Of a stretch of 64,000 nucleotides of DNA, positions 54,131-62,368 are shown in pieces. Source of the DNA: Pullulanibacillus camelliae. Lineage in GTDB: Bacteria; Bacillota; Bacilli; Bacillales; Sporolactobacillaceae. Below the pieces are notes generated by a model. It was not told the origin of the DNA. It was given only the letters and a program-made list of their open reading frames with translations, and did not search any database. How positions within the stretch are numbered: position 1 is the first letter of the stretch; every line of letters begins with the position of its first letter. The stretch is from positions 1 through 64,000 of the forward strand of contig NZ_BMIR01000008.1 of NCBI RefSeq assembly GCF_014642655.1, read 5' to 3'. The translations under genes and the position numbers were made by a program.

Positions 54131-55363
54131 TTATATGAAACATTTTTTTTCTGCATCATATCTTATGGGGGTTCTTTGATATTCTCTAGGTATTTCTCCA
54201 TTATTTTGATCAACAAGCTGGTAGCATTCGGCGGCACGATGATCGACAATAAGATCTTGAGAATCAATGTCACTGATTTTCGTGACAAGAGGGATAGACA
54301 ATTGCTTTTTACATTGATTAAGGTAGCGCTGCCCTTGTTGACTCATGCCAAGAAGCCGTAAATATTGGGGAAAGGCGAGCTGATTGGCCGCTTCCATTTC
54401 TGCTTTCGTTGTTCCGGTTAGCATGTGTGTACACAAGCGTTGAATGCGCGTCCAAGTATACCTTTTTGTTTTAACTGCTGTCATAAAGTCTGAAAAACTG
54501 TGCGCATGTTGAATGACATGACTAAAGCGATTCTCCAAGCCTTCTTCGGCCTCATAATAGCTGTTGAGCTTTTCCTTAGGTTCTGTTAATAAACGATATT
54601 TTAGATAAGAGAAATAATCCTCCCAACGCCTGAGCTGTTTAAATTGTTGCGCTTGTTCTAATGCCGCAGCGGTAAACCATGGGGTGAGTTGTTTGAGGGA
54701 CGGCGCTTCCTTAGAATATTCAAATAAAGCCTTTCGTATAGCTGTTGCACTTGCAATATGCGCGTCAGTGATATCTGCATCATGATAACCGGCTTGCACG
54801 CGTTTGATCGTTTCAACCCGAAGTGGGCTCTGCAATTTTTGTACAGCTTGCACATAGTGATAACCGAGAATATTATTAGGCTTTGAAAGATCGAGCAGAC
54901 CTTCTTCAATAAGGCCCAGAGCTTTATAAGCAAGAGCGGTAGCTTTAGGATAGCTATTGCCCTCAGCCATATACTTTTTTAAAAGCGTGTTGTAATCTTC
55001 CTTTCGAAATGCGAAATGCTCGATGGTTTTCAAAAAGGGTTCGATTGTTCCGGCTTCACTCCCGAAGCACAGATGTGTAGTACCGATTGCATGAAGTAAA
55101 GACACTGCTCCCCAAGCAAAAACCTCGGCACGCTGTGTAGCGTAGGGATAAGGCAATTCGATCACGATATCAATGCCTGCTTGGAGTGCCAATTTGGTTC
55201 GCTCCCATTTTGATAGTAAGGCTGGTTCGCCCCGTTGTAAAAACGGCCCACTCATGACAGCGACAACGAGGTCTGCTTCTGTCTGCTTTCTTGTGGCCTC
55301 TAAATGATAATGATGCCCATTGTGGAAGGGATTGTATTCAACGATAACACCTGCGATATTCAT
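54131..55363 (-). CDS. tmcAL: tRNA(Met) cytidine acetate ligase (YlbM)
   Basis: 410 residues from ATG at 55363, with GGAGGTCGCC upstream. It starts MNIAGVIVEYNPFHNGHHYHL, the nucleotidyl-transferase-like HxGH site, and contains AVMSGPFLQRGEPALLSKWER. TmcAL forms N4-acetylcytidine at the anticodon of elongator tRNA(Met) using acetate and ATP. Length and order (between ylbL and ylbN) are as in B. subtilis. The C-terminus lies only about 10 bp from a repeat copy that may have arrived by insertion. Confidence 0.95.
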   Translation of the reverse strand: MNIAGVIVEYNPFHNGHHYHLEATRKQTEADLVVAVMSGPFLQRGEPALLSKWERTKLALQAGIDIVIELPYPYATQRAEVFAWGAVSLLHAIGTTHLCFGSEAGTIEPFLKTIEHFAFRKEDYNTLLKKYMAEGNSYPKATALAYKALGLIEEGLLDLSKPNNILGYHYVQAVQKLQSPLRVETIKRVQAGYHDADITDAHIASATAIRKALFEYSKEAPSLKQLTPWFTAAALEQAQQFKQLRRWEDYFSYLKYRLLTEPKEKLNSYYEAEEGLENRFSHVIQHAHSFSDFMTAVKTKRYTWTRIQRLCTHMLTGTTKAEMEAANQLAFPQYLRLLGMSQQGQRYLNQCKKQLSIPLVTKISDIDSQDLIVDHRAAECYQLVDQNNGEIPREYQRTPIRYDAEKKCFI

Positions 55364-55574
55364 GGCGACCTCCAGTGACTAATGAAGTATTAAAGCACTA
55401 AGACTATGGGATATTAATTTTAAGTCATAATCGGCAAGCTAACCTGTCAAAAATGAATTTCCTCTACGGTTACTTATAGAATAGGCTTTTAACATGACTG
55501 TGTAAAGGTGTGCATATTGACATTTATCCCAACTATAATTATAATTACACTTGTTGCTTTGAGGTGGTATAAAA

Positions 55575-56090
55575 ATGGTTTTAAAATGGTCGATACCTGA
55601 GTTAATGAAGCACAAAGAAGATAATTTAGAGATCAATGAGACCATCTCTATCGATGAATTAAAGGAAAGAGATCCTGAAGTACGTGATGTTTCACCAGTG
55701 AAGGTAACTGGTTTAGCGAGTATAAAACGGGAGGCCATCACTTTCTACATAACCATTGAAGGTGTGTTGACCTTGCCTTGTTCGATCACGCTTGATGACG
55801 TACTTTATCCTTTTCACGCCCATACTTCTGAGACCTTTCGTCTTAATCCGCAGCTTGCGGAGGAGGATATGGATGGGGAAGAGGTGCACGATGTGGAGGA
55901 TCAGACCATCGACCTCAAACCGTATATTGCTGATGAGATACTTGCACAGAAACCGATACGGGTTGTGAGTGATAAGGTAAAGGAAACGCCGCATCTTAAA
56001 GGAAATGGCTGGGAATTGGTTACAGAGGAAACCAAGCGTAATCAGATTGATCCTCGGCTAGAAAAGTTAAAACAGCTTTTTGATGAGTGA
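55575..56090 (+). CDS. ylbN: DUF177 (YceD) family protein YlbN
   Basis: 171 residues from ATG 55575 (GAGGTGG upstream). The DUF177 core shows TGLASIKREAITFYITIEGVLTLPC and a DVEDQTIDLKPYIADEILA block. The gene always precedes rpmF; DUF177 proteins were linked with 23S rRNA accumulation in E. coli and plants. The two genes share a transcript with a 24-bp gap. Confidence 0.92.
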   Translation: MVLKWSIPELMKHKEDNLEINETISIDELKERDPEVRDVSPVKVTGLASIKREAITFYITIEGVLTLPCSITLDDVLYPFHAHTSETFRLNPQLAEEDMDGEEVHDVEDQTIDLKPYIADEILAQKPIRVVSDKVKETPHLKGNGWELVTEETKRNQIDPRLEKLKQLFDE

Positions 56091-56114
56091 AGTTTATTCA
56101 AGGAGGTGGGAAGA

Positions 56115-56288
56115 ATGGCAGTACCAAAAAGAAAAACATCGACAACGCGTAAAAATAAACGTCGTACCCATTTCAAATTGACTGTACCAGGTATGGTTCA
56201 ATGTGATAACTGTGGTGAATACAAATTAAGTCACCGTGTATGTCCTGAATGCGGACAATACAAGGGTAGAGAAGTTGTTGAAAAATAA
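56115..56288 (+). CDS. rpmF: 50S ribosomal protein L32
   Basis: 57 residues from ATG 56115, with AAGGAGGTG upstream. [21 protein letters not shown] is the L32 N-terminus. The zinc ribbon is complete with CDNC (about 30-33) and CPEC (about 43-46), so this is the zinc-containing (C+) form. It binds at the exit-tunnel region of the 50S subunit. Confidence 0.97.
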   Translation: MAVPKRKTSTTRKNKRRTHFKLTVPGMVQCDNCGEYKLSHRVCPECGQYKGREVVEK

Positions 56289-56302
56289 TCATGACCTGAT
56301 TG

Positions 56303-56336
56303 AAAAGCAAGGGGATATCCCCTTGCTTTTTTAAAT
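56303..56336 (+). terminator. terminator of ylbN-rpmF
   Basis: AAAAGCAAGGGGA pairs directly with TCCCCTTGCTTTT, ending in six T residues. Confidence 0.9.
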
Positions 56337-56570
56337 AATAAAGAAGTCTAAAATTTTGGGTCATCAGGACGGTGCGGATTTCCGTGGGGGAGTGGTAAGC
56401 CTCCTCGCGCCTTCGCACTGCTAAGGTCTTAACGATCTCCCACTTCCCGCTGGAGTCAGAGCGTCTTGCGCTCTAATCCACTTGGTCAGGGAATGAAGCC
56501 TCTTCCATATCTGATGATGTCTTATAGCTAGACAAGAACCGGACATGCTTTCACCCGGAATTTCATCTGT
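56337..56570 (+). repeat. dispersed GC-rich repeat, family 1
   Basis: It opens right after the rpmF terminator with AAGAAGTCTAAAATTTTGGG, TCATCAGGACGGTGCGGATT, continues GGGGGAGTGGTAAGCCTCCT, the TCCCACTTCCCGC block and CCACTTGGTCAGGGAATGAA, and ends in a decayed terminator hairpin (CCGGACATGC..CACCCGG). The rest of the gap up to 56703 holds the gerR promoter region; no clear sigma site was identified. Confidence 0.8.
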
Positions 56571-56703
56571 CTTTTTTAAACCAATTAGAGGTGTCATATC
56601 AGCAAAAGATCTCTTCCACTAAAAATTAATACTAGAATAATAAGTCTATCTATCCTACTAAAAGCATAGTATTAGTAAACAGTAAAAAAAGTGGAGGGGT
56701 AGT

Positions 56704-57312
56704 ATGTCTACGATTCGACAAGATGCTTGGACTGAAGAAGAGGACTTATTATTAGCTGAAACTGTTTTGAGACATATAAGAGAAGGGAGCACACAGCTTG
56801 CCTCTTTTGAAGAGGTAGGGAAGAAATTATCACGAACGTCAGCAGCTTGTGGTTTTAGATGGAATTCGTTGGTGAGAAAGCAATATGAGTCAGCGATTAT
56901 TCTTGCAAAACAGCAAAGAAAAGCGATGAATAAGCAGCGCAAGAGTGAGCAGAAAAAGGTGAACAACCATGAAGACCACGCTTCACCGCACCGTTTGGTA
57001 TCAACGCGAGAAGCGCAGCCTATAACACTTTCATCCATTATTTCATATCTTGAAAGCGTGCAGGATTCTGATCTACAAGGTCAGCAACTTAAATCTGAAA
57101 ATGACGTGTTGAAAAGACAGCTCGTGGACTTAGAGCAAGAGCACCAGCGACTGCAAAAACAATATAAGCAATTACAAGCAGATTATTCATCCATAGAAAA
57201 GGAATATCAAACACTGCTGTCTTTCATGGATAAAGCGAGACAGCTCTCAGGCATCTCTTGGGGAGAGCAAAGTATTTTAAAGGTGACAAGAGATCAAAGC
57301 GATGGGAGTTAA
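56704..57312 (+). CDS. gerR: RsfA/GerR family sporulation transcription factor
   Basis: 202 residues from ATG 56704 (AGTGGAGGGG upstream). An N-terminal Myb/SANT-like DNA-binding domain (about 1-65, [19 protein letters not shown].. with three regularly spaced hydrophobic/Trp positions) is followed by a basic stretch and a long coiled coil (about 115-180, rich in Gln/Leu/Glu). B. subtilis YlbO was named GerR: a sigma-E-dependent regulator in the mother cell. The place after rpmF matches ylbO. Confidence 0.9.
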   Translation: MSTIRQDAWTEEEDLLLAETVLRHIREGSTQLASFEEVGKKLSRTSAACGFRWNSLVRKQYESAIILAKQQRKAMNKQRKSEQKKVNNHEDHASPHRLVSTREAQPITLSSIISYLESVQDSDLQGQQLKSENDVLKRQLVDLEQEHQRLQKQYKQLQADYSSIEKEYQTLLSFMDKARQLSGISWGEQSILKVTRDQSDGS

Positions 57313-57380
57313 ATCTTGTAGCACTGGTTGAATTTTATTTTGTAAACTTGAAAGAGGTTGAGTCAATACCCGGTAAATTA

Positions 57381-57419
57381 AAAGTGGTACTCGCTAAAAA
57401 TAGTGGGTACCACTTTTTT
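57381..57419 (+). terminator. terminator of gerR
   Basis: AAAGTGGTAC (57381-57390) pairs with GTACCACTTT (57407-57416), followed by TTTC. Confidence 0.82.
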
Positions 57420-57434
57420 CATTCAATAAGTATA

Positions 57435-57635
57435 AAAGTCTGATTACCATCAGATATGACAGTGTCGTTTCCATTACAGAATGCATAACTTTGCGGAAAA
57501 CCTTAGTAGGTCGGGCACTCACTTTCACCCTCTGGATCTTGGCGAAACCCCTAGTGTATGTGTTGAAAAAATCATATCAGGAGTGCCAAAATGGTGCAAC
57601 CCAGAAGTGCTTAGCGATGATAGGCCGTTAAGATG
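57435..57635 (+). repeat. degenerate dispersed repeat (mainly family 2)
   Basis: TAAAAGTCTGATTACCATCAG resembles the family 1 opening. From about 57478 family 2 is seen (CAGAATGCATAACTTTGCGG, AAATCATATCAGGAGTGCC, GCTTAGCGATG). It follows the gerR terminator after a short spacer, and diverges more than the other copies. Confidence 0.65.
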
Positions 57636-57708
57636 GAGGGGTTTAAACTTTTAATAAATGGAGAAAGTGAGAATAGATGTTTTTAAAATCACAGAGGGGA
57701 TTAGAGCG

Positions 57709-57921
57709 ATGAAAAAAATTACAGTGACCACAGCTGGGAAACTTGTAAAAGTCTTAGTTATAGAAGGACAAGCGATCAAAAAGGGGGACCCGGTCGCGGG
57801 TTTAGTTTCTAAGGAAGGAGAGATTTCTATTACAAGTGAGGTTGATGGGATTGTCAATGCGATAGCAGTGAGCAATGGTGATTTTATAAATGCAGGTGAA
57901 GTGGTGATGTTTGTTCGTTAA
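57709..57921 (+). CDS. stand-alone biotinyl/lipoyl-fold protein without the attachment lysine
   Basis: 70 residues from ATG 57709 (AGAGGGGATTAG upstream); the frame extends to 57658 without a ribosome binding site. The whole protein is one biotin/lipoyl-type hammerhead: GKLVKVLVIEGQAIKKGDPVAGLVSKEGEISITSEVDGIVNAI..GDFINAGEVVMFV. The Lys in the hairpin (MKM in biotinyl, DKA in lipoyl domains) is replaced, with GEI at the equivalent place, so covalent modification is unlikely. It may be a carrier that lost its cofactor or a scaffold. It is not part of the B. subtilis gene order. Confidence 0.75.
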   Translation: MKKITVTTAGKLVKVLVIEGQAIKKGDPVAGLVSKEGEISITSEVDGIVNAIAVSNGDFINAGEVVMFVR

Positions 57922-58184
57922 TTTTAAACTTAATAGTGAGTGAATGGTTGATGTAGCAAGGACTGTTTGAGCCTGCTGTATACATGGTTCGTTCTTTTGT
58001 TTAACAACTGAGGAAGTTCTCTTATCATACAGGTAGAGCAGCGAATGCTCCCATCGACATAGGATAAAAAGCTTACGATATCATTTTCATGTCTATTTGT
58101 TGTGGAAAGAGATTGATTGCATGCTAGGAATTGGTTAAACTTTAAATAGTTAAAAAGGCAATGGCAGGAGAGGGGAAGAGAAAC

Positions 58185-58568
58185 TTGACTCTATTTATCT
58201 ATTTATTTGCCTTTATCATTACGGCTCCCATCGCTGCTTTGATCGCTTTATATTGGCTATTTAAAGGTGTGCTTGGAAATGCCAAAAGAGCCTTGCATTG
58301 GTCGGTTGATATCACCACTTTTATTCTTATGCTTTCTGTAGATGCGGTGATGCATGAGATATGGCATCAGCATTTTTTTGGTACACTCTTTTTTGCGTTT
58401 TTGTTCATTTCAATTCTGTTTATATTAGTTTCGGTGCTTTTGCGAGAAGAAGTTGTTATGACAAAGCTGATCAAAGGGATTTGGCGCTTTAATTTTCTCC
58501 TATTCTTAAGCGGCTATTTTGTGCTTATCGTCTATGGATTAATTGTCAATATAAAATATCAAGTCTAA
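58185..58568 (+). CDS. DUF3397 family membrane protein
   Basis: 127 residues from TTG 58185, spaced 9 nt from GGAGAGGGG; an ATG at 58161 precedes that site and is less likely. Four membrane helices, with SVDITTFILMLSVDAVMHEIWHQHFFG in the second and LIKGIWRFNFLLFLSGYFVLIVYG at the end, typical of the DUF3397 family that sits before bshC in many Bacillaceae. Function unknown. The 250 bp between it and bshC show nothing beyond the bshC leader. Confidence 0.8.
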   Translation: MTLFIYLFAFIITAPIAALIALYWLFKGVLGNAKRALHWSVDITTFILMLSVDAVMHEIWHQHFFGTLFFAFLFISILFILVSVLLREEVVMTKLIKGIWRFNFLLFLSGYFVLIVYGLIVNIKYQV

Positions 58569-58822
58569 TGAAGCGTGTTTTTTGTGCTTTGCGCCAACTT
58601 TAGTTAAAATAACATAAGCTAAGTTTTTTATGGACAAGAAAAAGTTACATATAAGCGAAGGCGATGGAGCGAAAAGGGTTTATAGAAGATCACAACACGT
58701 GTTTTTCGACCTAAGATTAACAGGGTAAAAAAGTTGACGGACTATAAGCATTACTTTTTTCCTGGATGAATAATTTTGCTATACTCAAAAAGCATAGACG
58801 GTCTAGAGAGGAAGGCGTTTGC

Positions 58823-60448
58823 ATGGAAATTGAAAAGATACATCTCACCGAACCGTCCAACCTGACGGAGGATTACATAAGCGGAAAAGCCTCGATTCAA
58901 TCCTTTTTTGATTATGATATCAGTGATCCTGAATGTTATAAGAAACGATTGAATTATTTAAATGAAATGAGCTATGATCGTGAAGGGTTAACAGATTATT
59001 TGCACCATTTTAATCAACCGTTTCAGCCACATGATAAAGTGCTTAACAACATTGAAAGATTAAAGGATCCGCGTGCGGTTGTGGTGGTCGGCGGCCAACA
59101 AGCAGGCTTATTAACAGGACCAGTGTATACCATACATAAATGTTTATCCATTATCCAATTGGCACAGGAACAAGAACAGGCGTTGGGTGTCCCTGTTATT
59201 CCTGTGTTTTGGATTGCTGGAGAAGATCATGATTATGATGAGGTTAATCATGTGTTTACTTATCAAAATGAAACGATAAAAAAGCATTCCTACCGCATAC
59301 CTGGTGCGGGCCTGACTTCTGTTTCGGCACTCGATATGGATCATGATCAGCTAAATAACTGGTTAGAGCGGGTTTTTCAAGCCTATGGAGAAACAGCTTA
59401 TACGAAGGACTTGCTGGAACAAGTGAAGCTAGCAGCCAACAATTCACGCACATTGGTCGATTTTTTTGCACGGCTCATTCATCAGCTATTCGGAAAGCAT
59501 GGCCTTGTATTGTTAGACTCTGGGGACGATCGACTCAGACAATTAGAAGCAAGGCACTTTACAGCAATCATTGATCACAATCGGGAAATTGCTGCTGGGG
59601 TGGTGAACCAGCTAGAAAAGCTAGCGGCGAATGGCTACCATGTTCAGCTCGATCAATCACTAGACAGCATGAACTTGTTCATTAACAATAAAGACGAGCG
59701 TGTTCTTCTCTATCAGATGGATGGAGAGACCTATGGGAATGAAGCAAAAGCTGTGATGATCACGAAAGATGAGCTTTATGCGACGGTGGAGCATAAACCA
59801 GAAAGGCTAAGCAATAATGTTGTGACCCGTCCGCTAATGCAAGAAATGGTTCTCCCTACGCTGGCGTTTATTGGAGGACCAGGAGAAATCGCCTATTGGT
59901 CGGCATTGTCTCCGGCGTTTCACGAGCTCGGCCTAGAAATGCCTCCTGTTCTTTTGCGCCATCGACTGATTATGGCGGACCGCAAAACCACACGCTGGTT
60001 GGAGCAAAAGGGCTTAGATGTCGCCGTCGCACTCTCTGAGGACTTTTATAGAAAAAAAGCCGCTTGGCTTGAGGCGCAGCATGAGTGGGATGTTGAGGCG
60101 ACCTTTAATACGGTTAAAGCAAACATATTAAAAGCATACGCCCCGGTTTCAGAGCTTGCTGGTGCGGTTGATCCCCATTTAGAAGGTCTTTCGCAGAAAA
60201 ATCGTGACTTGATAACCAAGCAATTAGACTATATGAAGCGAGCAATAGAACGAAATATTGAACAAAAACATGCCGTGGAACTCAGCAAATTTGAACGTGT
60301 GAAGGCGAGTTTATTACCTAATGGCAGTCCTCAGGAACGCGTATGGAGTGCTTATTATTTTATGAATTATTGGGGGTTTGATGTCGTCGATCGGTTATTA
60401 GAGGCTCCTTTCCAATTTGACGGAAGGCCTTATATTGTCTATCTCTAA
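58823..60448 (+). CDS. bshC: bacillithiol biosynthesis cysteine-adding enzyme BshC
   Basis: 541 residues from ATG 58823 (GAGGAAGG upstream); the frame to 58766 adds an unconserved part. VVVGGQQAGLLTGPVYTIHKCLSIIQLA, PVFWIAGEDHDYDEVNHV and FIGGPGEIAYWSAL are conserved in BshC (YllA). It adds cysteine to glucosaminyl malate in the last step of bacillithiol synthesis; the Rossmann fold and C-terminal coiled-coil dimer region (about 440-490) fit. The usual gene order (bshC-mraZ) is kept. Confidence 0.95.
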   Translation: MEIEKIHLTEPSNLTEDYISGKASIQSFFDYDISDPECYKKRLNYLNEMSYDREGLTDYLHHFNQPFQPHDKVLNNIERLKDPRAVVVVGGQQAGLLTGPVYTIHKCLSIIQLAQEQEQALGVPVIPVFWIAGEDHDYDEVNHVFTYQNETIKKHSYRIPGAGLTSVSALDMDHDQLNNWLERVFQAYGETAYTKDLLEQVKLAANNSRTLVDFFARLIHQLFGKHGLVLLDSGDDRLRQLEARHFTAIIDHNREIAAGVVNQLEKLAANGYHVQLDQSLDSMNLFINNKDERVLLYQMDGETYGNEAKAVMITKDELYATVEHKPERLSNNVVTRPLMQEMVLPTLAFIGGPGEIAYWSALSPAFHELGLEMPPVLLRHRLIMADRKTTRWLEQKGLDVAVALSEDFYRKKAAWLEAQHEWDVEATFNTVKANILKAYAPVSELAGAVDPHLEGLSQKNRDLITKQLDYMKRAIERNIEQKHAVELSKFERVKASLLPNGSPQERVWSAYYFMNYWGFDVVDRLLEAPFQFDGRPYIVYL

Positions 60449-60471
60449 TGAAAAAAATAAATAAATTTATG

Positions 60472-60504
60472 AAAAAATCCTGCTGATATAGCAGGATTTT
60501 TTTT
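60472..60504 (+). terminator. terminator of bshC
   Basis: AAAAAATCCTGCT pairs with AGCAGGATTTTTT around a short GATAT loop and is followed by further T residues. Confidence 0.9.
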
Positions 60505-60531
60505 AGTTTCAACGAATATTTTTAATAGATA

Positions 60532-60567
60532 GTGGTGAAAAGTGGGGAGATGTGGTAAAGTAGGGGT
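60532..60567 (+). promoter_or_regulatory. MraZ operator with four half-sites at 10-bp spacing
   Basis: TGGTG (60533), TGGGG (60543), TGGTA (60553) and GGGGT (60563) lie on one face of the helix, 10 bp apart, with 5-nt spacers. This is the known MraZ box arrangement (TGGGN direct repeats). The third box overlaps a probable -10 TAAAGT (60556-60561), so MraZ should repress its own operon (mraZ-rsmH-ftsL-pbpB). Confidence 0.75.
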
Positions 60568-60587
60568 AGAAAGCGGGGACTGGAACC

Positions 60588-61019
60588 ATGTTCATGGGTG
60601 AATACCAACATTCAATCGATGAAAAAGGTAGATTAATTGTTCCATCCAAGTTCAGAGATGATCTTGGCACGACCTTCGTTTTAACGAGAGGTTTGGATCA
60701 ATGTGTGTTTGGTTACCCTATGGACGAATGGAAGCAGCTTGAACAAAAATTGAAGGCATTGCCATTTACTAAAAAGGATGCGCGTGCTTTTACCCGTTTT
60801 TTCTTTTCTGGTGCTGCTGAATCCCAACTCGATAAACAAGGTCGAGTCAATATATCACAACCACTAAGAAAATACGCCAACCTTGAAAAAGAGTGTGTGG
60901 TTATTGGCGTTTCCAATCGCATTGAAATTTGGAATAAGGCGATTTGGGAAAGCTACTATGAAGAATCAGAAGCGTCATTTGGAGAAATCTCTGAAAGCCT
61001 GCTTGATTTTGATTTATAA
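60588..61019 (+). CDS. mraZ: transcriptional regulator MraZ
   Basis: 143 residues from ATG 60588. Two AbrB-like half-domains with the family signature: [23 protein letters not shown] at the N-terminus and [16 protein letters not shown] in the second half. It binds DNA as a ring and represses the dcw cluster in many bacteria. It is the first gene of the division/cell-wall operon, with the operator directly upstream. Confidence 0.96.
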   Translation: MFMGEYQHSIDEKGRLIVPSKFRDDLGTTFVLTRGLDQCVFGYPMDEWKQLEQKLKALPFTKKDARAFTRFFFSGAAESQLDKQGRVNISQPLRKYANLEKECVVIGVSNRIEIWNKAIWESYYEESEASFGEISESLLDFDL

Positions 61020-61039
61020 GATTGGAAGGATCTACATCC

Positions 61040-61987
61040 ATGTTTGATCATATTACTGTGTTAAAAAAAGAAGCGGTTGATGGACTTCATATCAAACCTG
61101 GCGGCACTTATGTCGATTGCACATTAGGTGGCGGAGGTCATAGCGAAGCTATTTTATCGCAATTAACCACTGGACACCTTTTCGCGTTTGAACAAGATCC
61201 CTATGCACGCATGGAAACCGAGCAACGTTTATCCACTTATCATGACAAACTCACTATCATACCAGAAAATTTCCGTCATTTAAAAAAGGAATTGCAGGCA
61301 AGAGGTGTGAGTAGTGTAGATGGAGTGCTTTATGATCTAGGCGTATCATCGCCACAGTTCGATCAAGCTGAAAGAGGGTTTAGCTATCAGCATGAGGGAC
61401 CGCTAGATATGCGCATGAATCCTGAACAGGACCTATCTGCAAAAACCCTCGTTAACGAGTGGCCTTATGAGCAGCTTGTATCCATATTTTTTAAATACGG
61501 TGAAGAAAAGTTTTCCAAGCCAATTGCAAGAAGGATTGAAAAAGCAAGGCAAGAAAAAGTCATAGAAACGACAGGTCAGCTTGTTGAACTGATTAAAGAA
61601 GCGATTCCGGCACCCGCGCGGCGAAAAGGTGGACATCCTGCCAAACGTGTCTTTCAAGCTTTGCGCATCGCTGTGAATGATGAATTACGGGTGTTTGAGG
61701 ATTCGTTAGAACAAGCCATTGATATGGTGACTATAGGAGGAAGGATTTCAGTCATTACCTTTCACTCTTTAGAGGATCGGTTATGTAAGCAAACCTTTTT
61801 AATACATAGTCGTCTCCCGGATCTTCCACCAGGGTTGCCTGTTATCCCTGAAGATAAACAGCCGTTACTCAGATTAGTCAACAAGAAACCACTCATACCT
61901 TCAGAAGAAGAAATAGCAAATAATCGTCGCTCACGTTCTGCCAAGCTTAGGATTGCAGAAAAATTGAGAATGAAAGAGGAGGATTAG
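61040..61987 (+). CDS. rsmH: 16S rRNA (cytosine(1402)-N(4))-methyltransferase
   Basis: 315 residues from ATG 61040 (GGAAGGA 9 nt before); a TTG at 61022 would add six residues. SAM-binding motif [25 protein letters not shown] and [12 protein letters not shown] are conserved. It methylates C1402 of 16S rRNA and is always in the mraZ operon. Also known as mraW. Confidence 0.96.
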   Translation: MFDHITVLKKEAVDGLHIKPGGTYVDCTLGGGGHSEAILSQLTTGHLFAFEQDPYARMETEQRLSTYHDKLTIIPENFRHLKKELQARGVSSVDGVLYDLGVSSPQFDQAERGFSYQHEGPLDMRMNPEQDLSAKTLVNEWPYEQLVSIFFKYGEEKFSKPIARRIEKARQEKVIETTGQLVELIKEAIPAPARRKGGHPAKRVFQALRIAVNDELRVFEDSLEQAIDMVTIGGRISVITFHSLEDRLCKQTFLIHSRLPDLPPGLPVIPEDKQPLLRLVNKKPLIPSEEEIANNRRSRSAKLRIAEKLRMKEED

Positions 61988-61989
61988 GG

Positions 61990-62355
61990 ATGGCACAACC
62001 TGCACATCAATTTACTCAAAGAGAACAAGTTAGAAGGCAAAAACATGTGACGTCTGATTCACGCGCCATCGCGCTGCCTCGTAGGCGGATTACAAAAGGT
62101 GAAAAAGTGCTGTGGACAGCTGCTGTCATCGCAATATTCGTGTTTGCGATCGTTATCATCTCAAGACAAGCCCAAATCTACACGGCCTCTGTCTCAGCGA
62201 CACACATGCAAAATACGATTGATACTGTTCAAAAAAACAATGATGAACTGAATGAACAAGTGCAAAAGCTTAAGCAACCTGATCGTATTCTAGAATTTGC
62301 CAAAAAACATGGACTGAACTTAAATATAAATAATGTTAAAATGGTTAATAAATAG
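61990..62355 (+). CDS. ftsL: cell division protein FtsL
   Basis: 121 residues from ATG 61990 with GAGGAGG upstream. A basic cytosolic N-terminus (about 1-38) leads to a membrane helix (about 39-58, VLWTAAVIAIFVFAIVII) and an extracytoplasmic coiled coil (about 62-105). It binds DivIB and DivIC to activate FtsW-PBP2B. The low conservation is typical; position and topology decide the call. Confidence 0.92.
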   Translation: MAQPAHQFTQREQVRRQKHVTSDSRAIALPRRRITKGEKVLWTAAVIAIFVFAIVIISRQAQIYTASVSATHMQNTIDTVQKNNDELNEQVQKLKQPDRILEFAKKHGLNLNINNVKMVNK

Positions 62356-62368
62356 GTAGGTGTCATCC

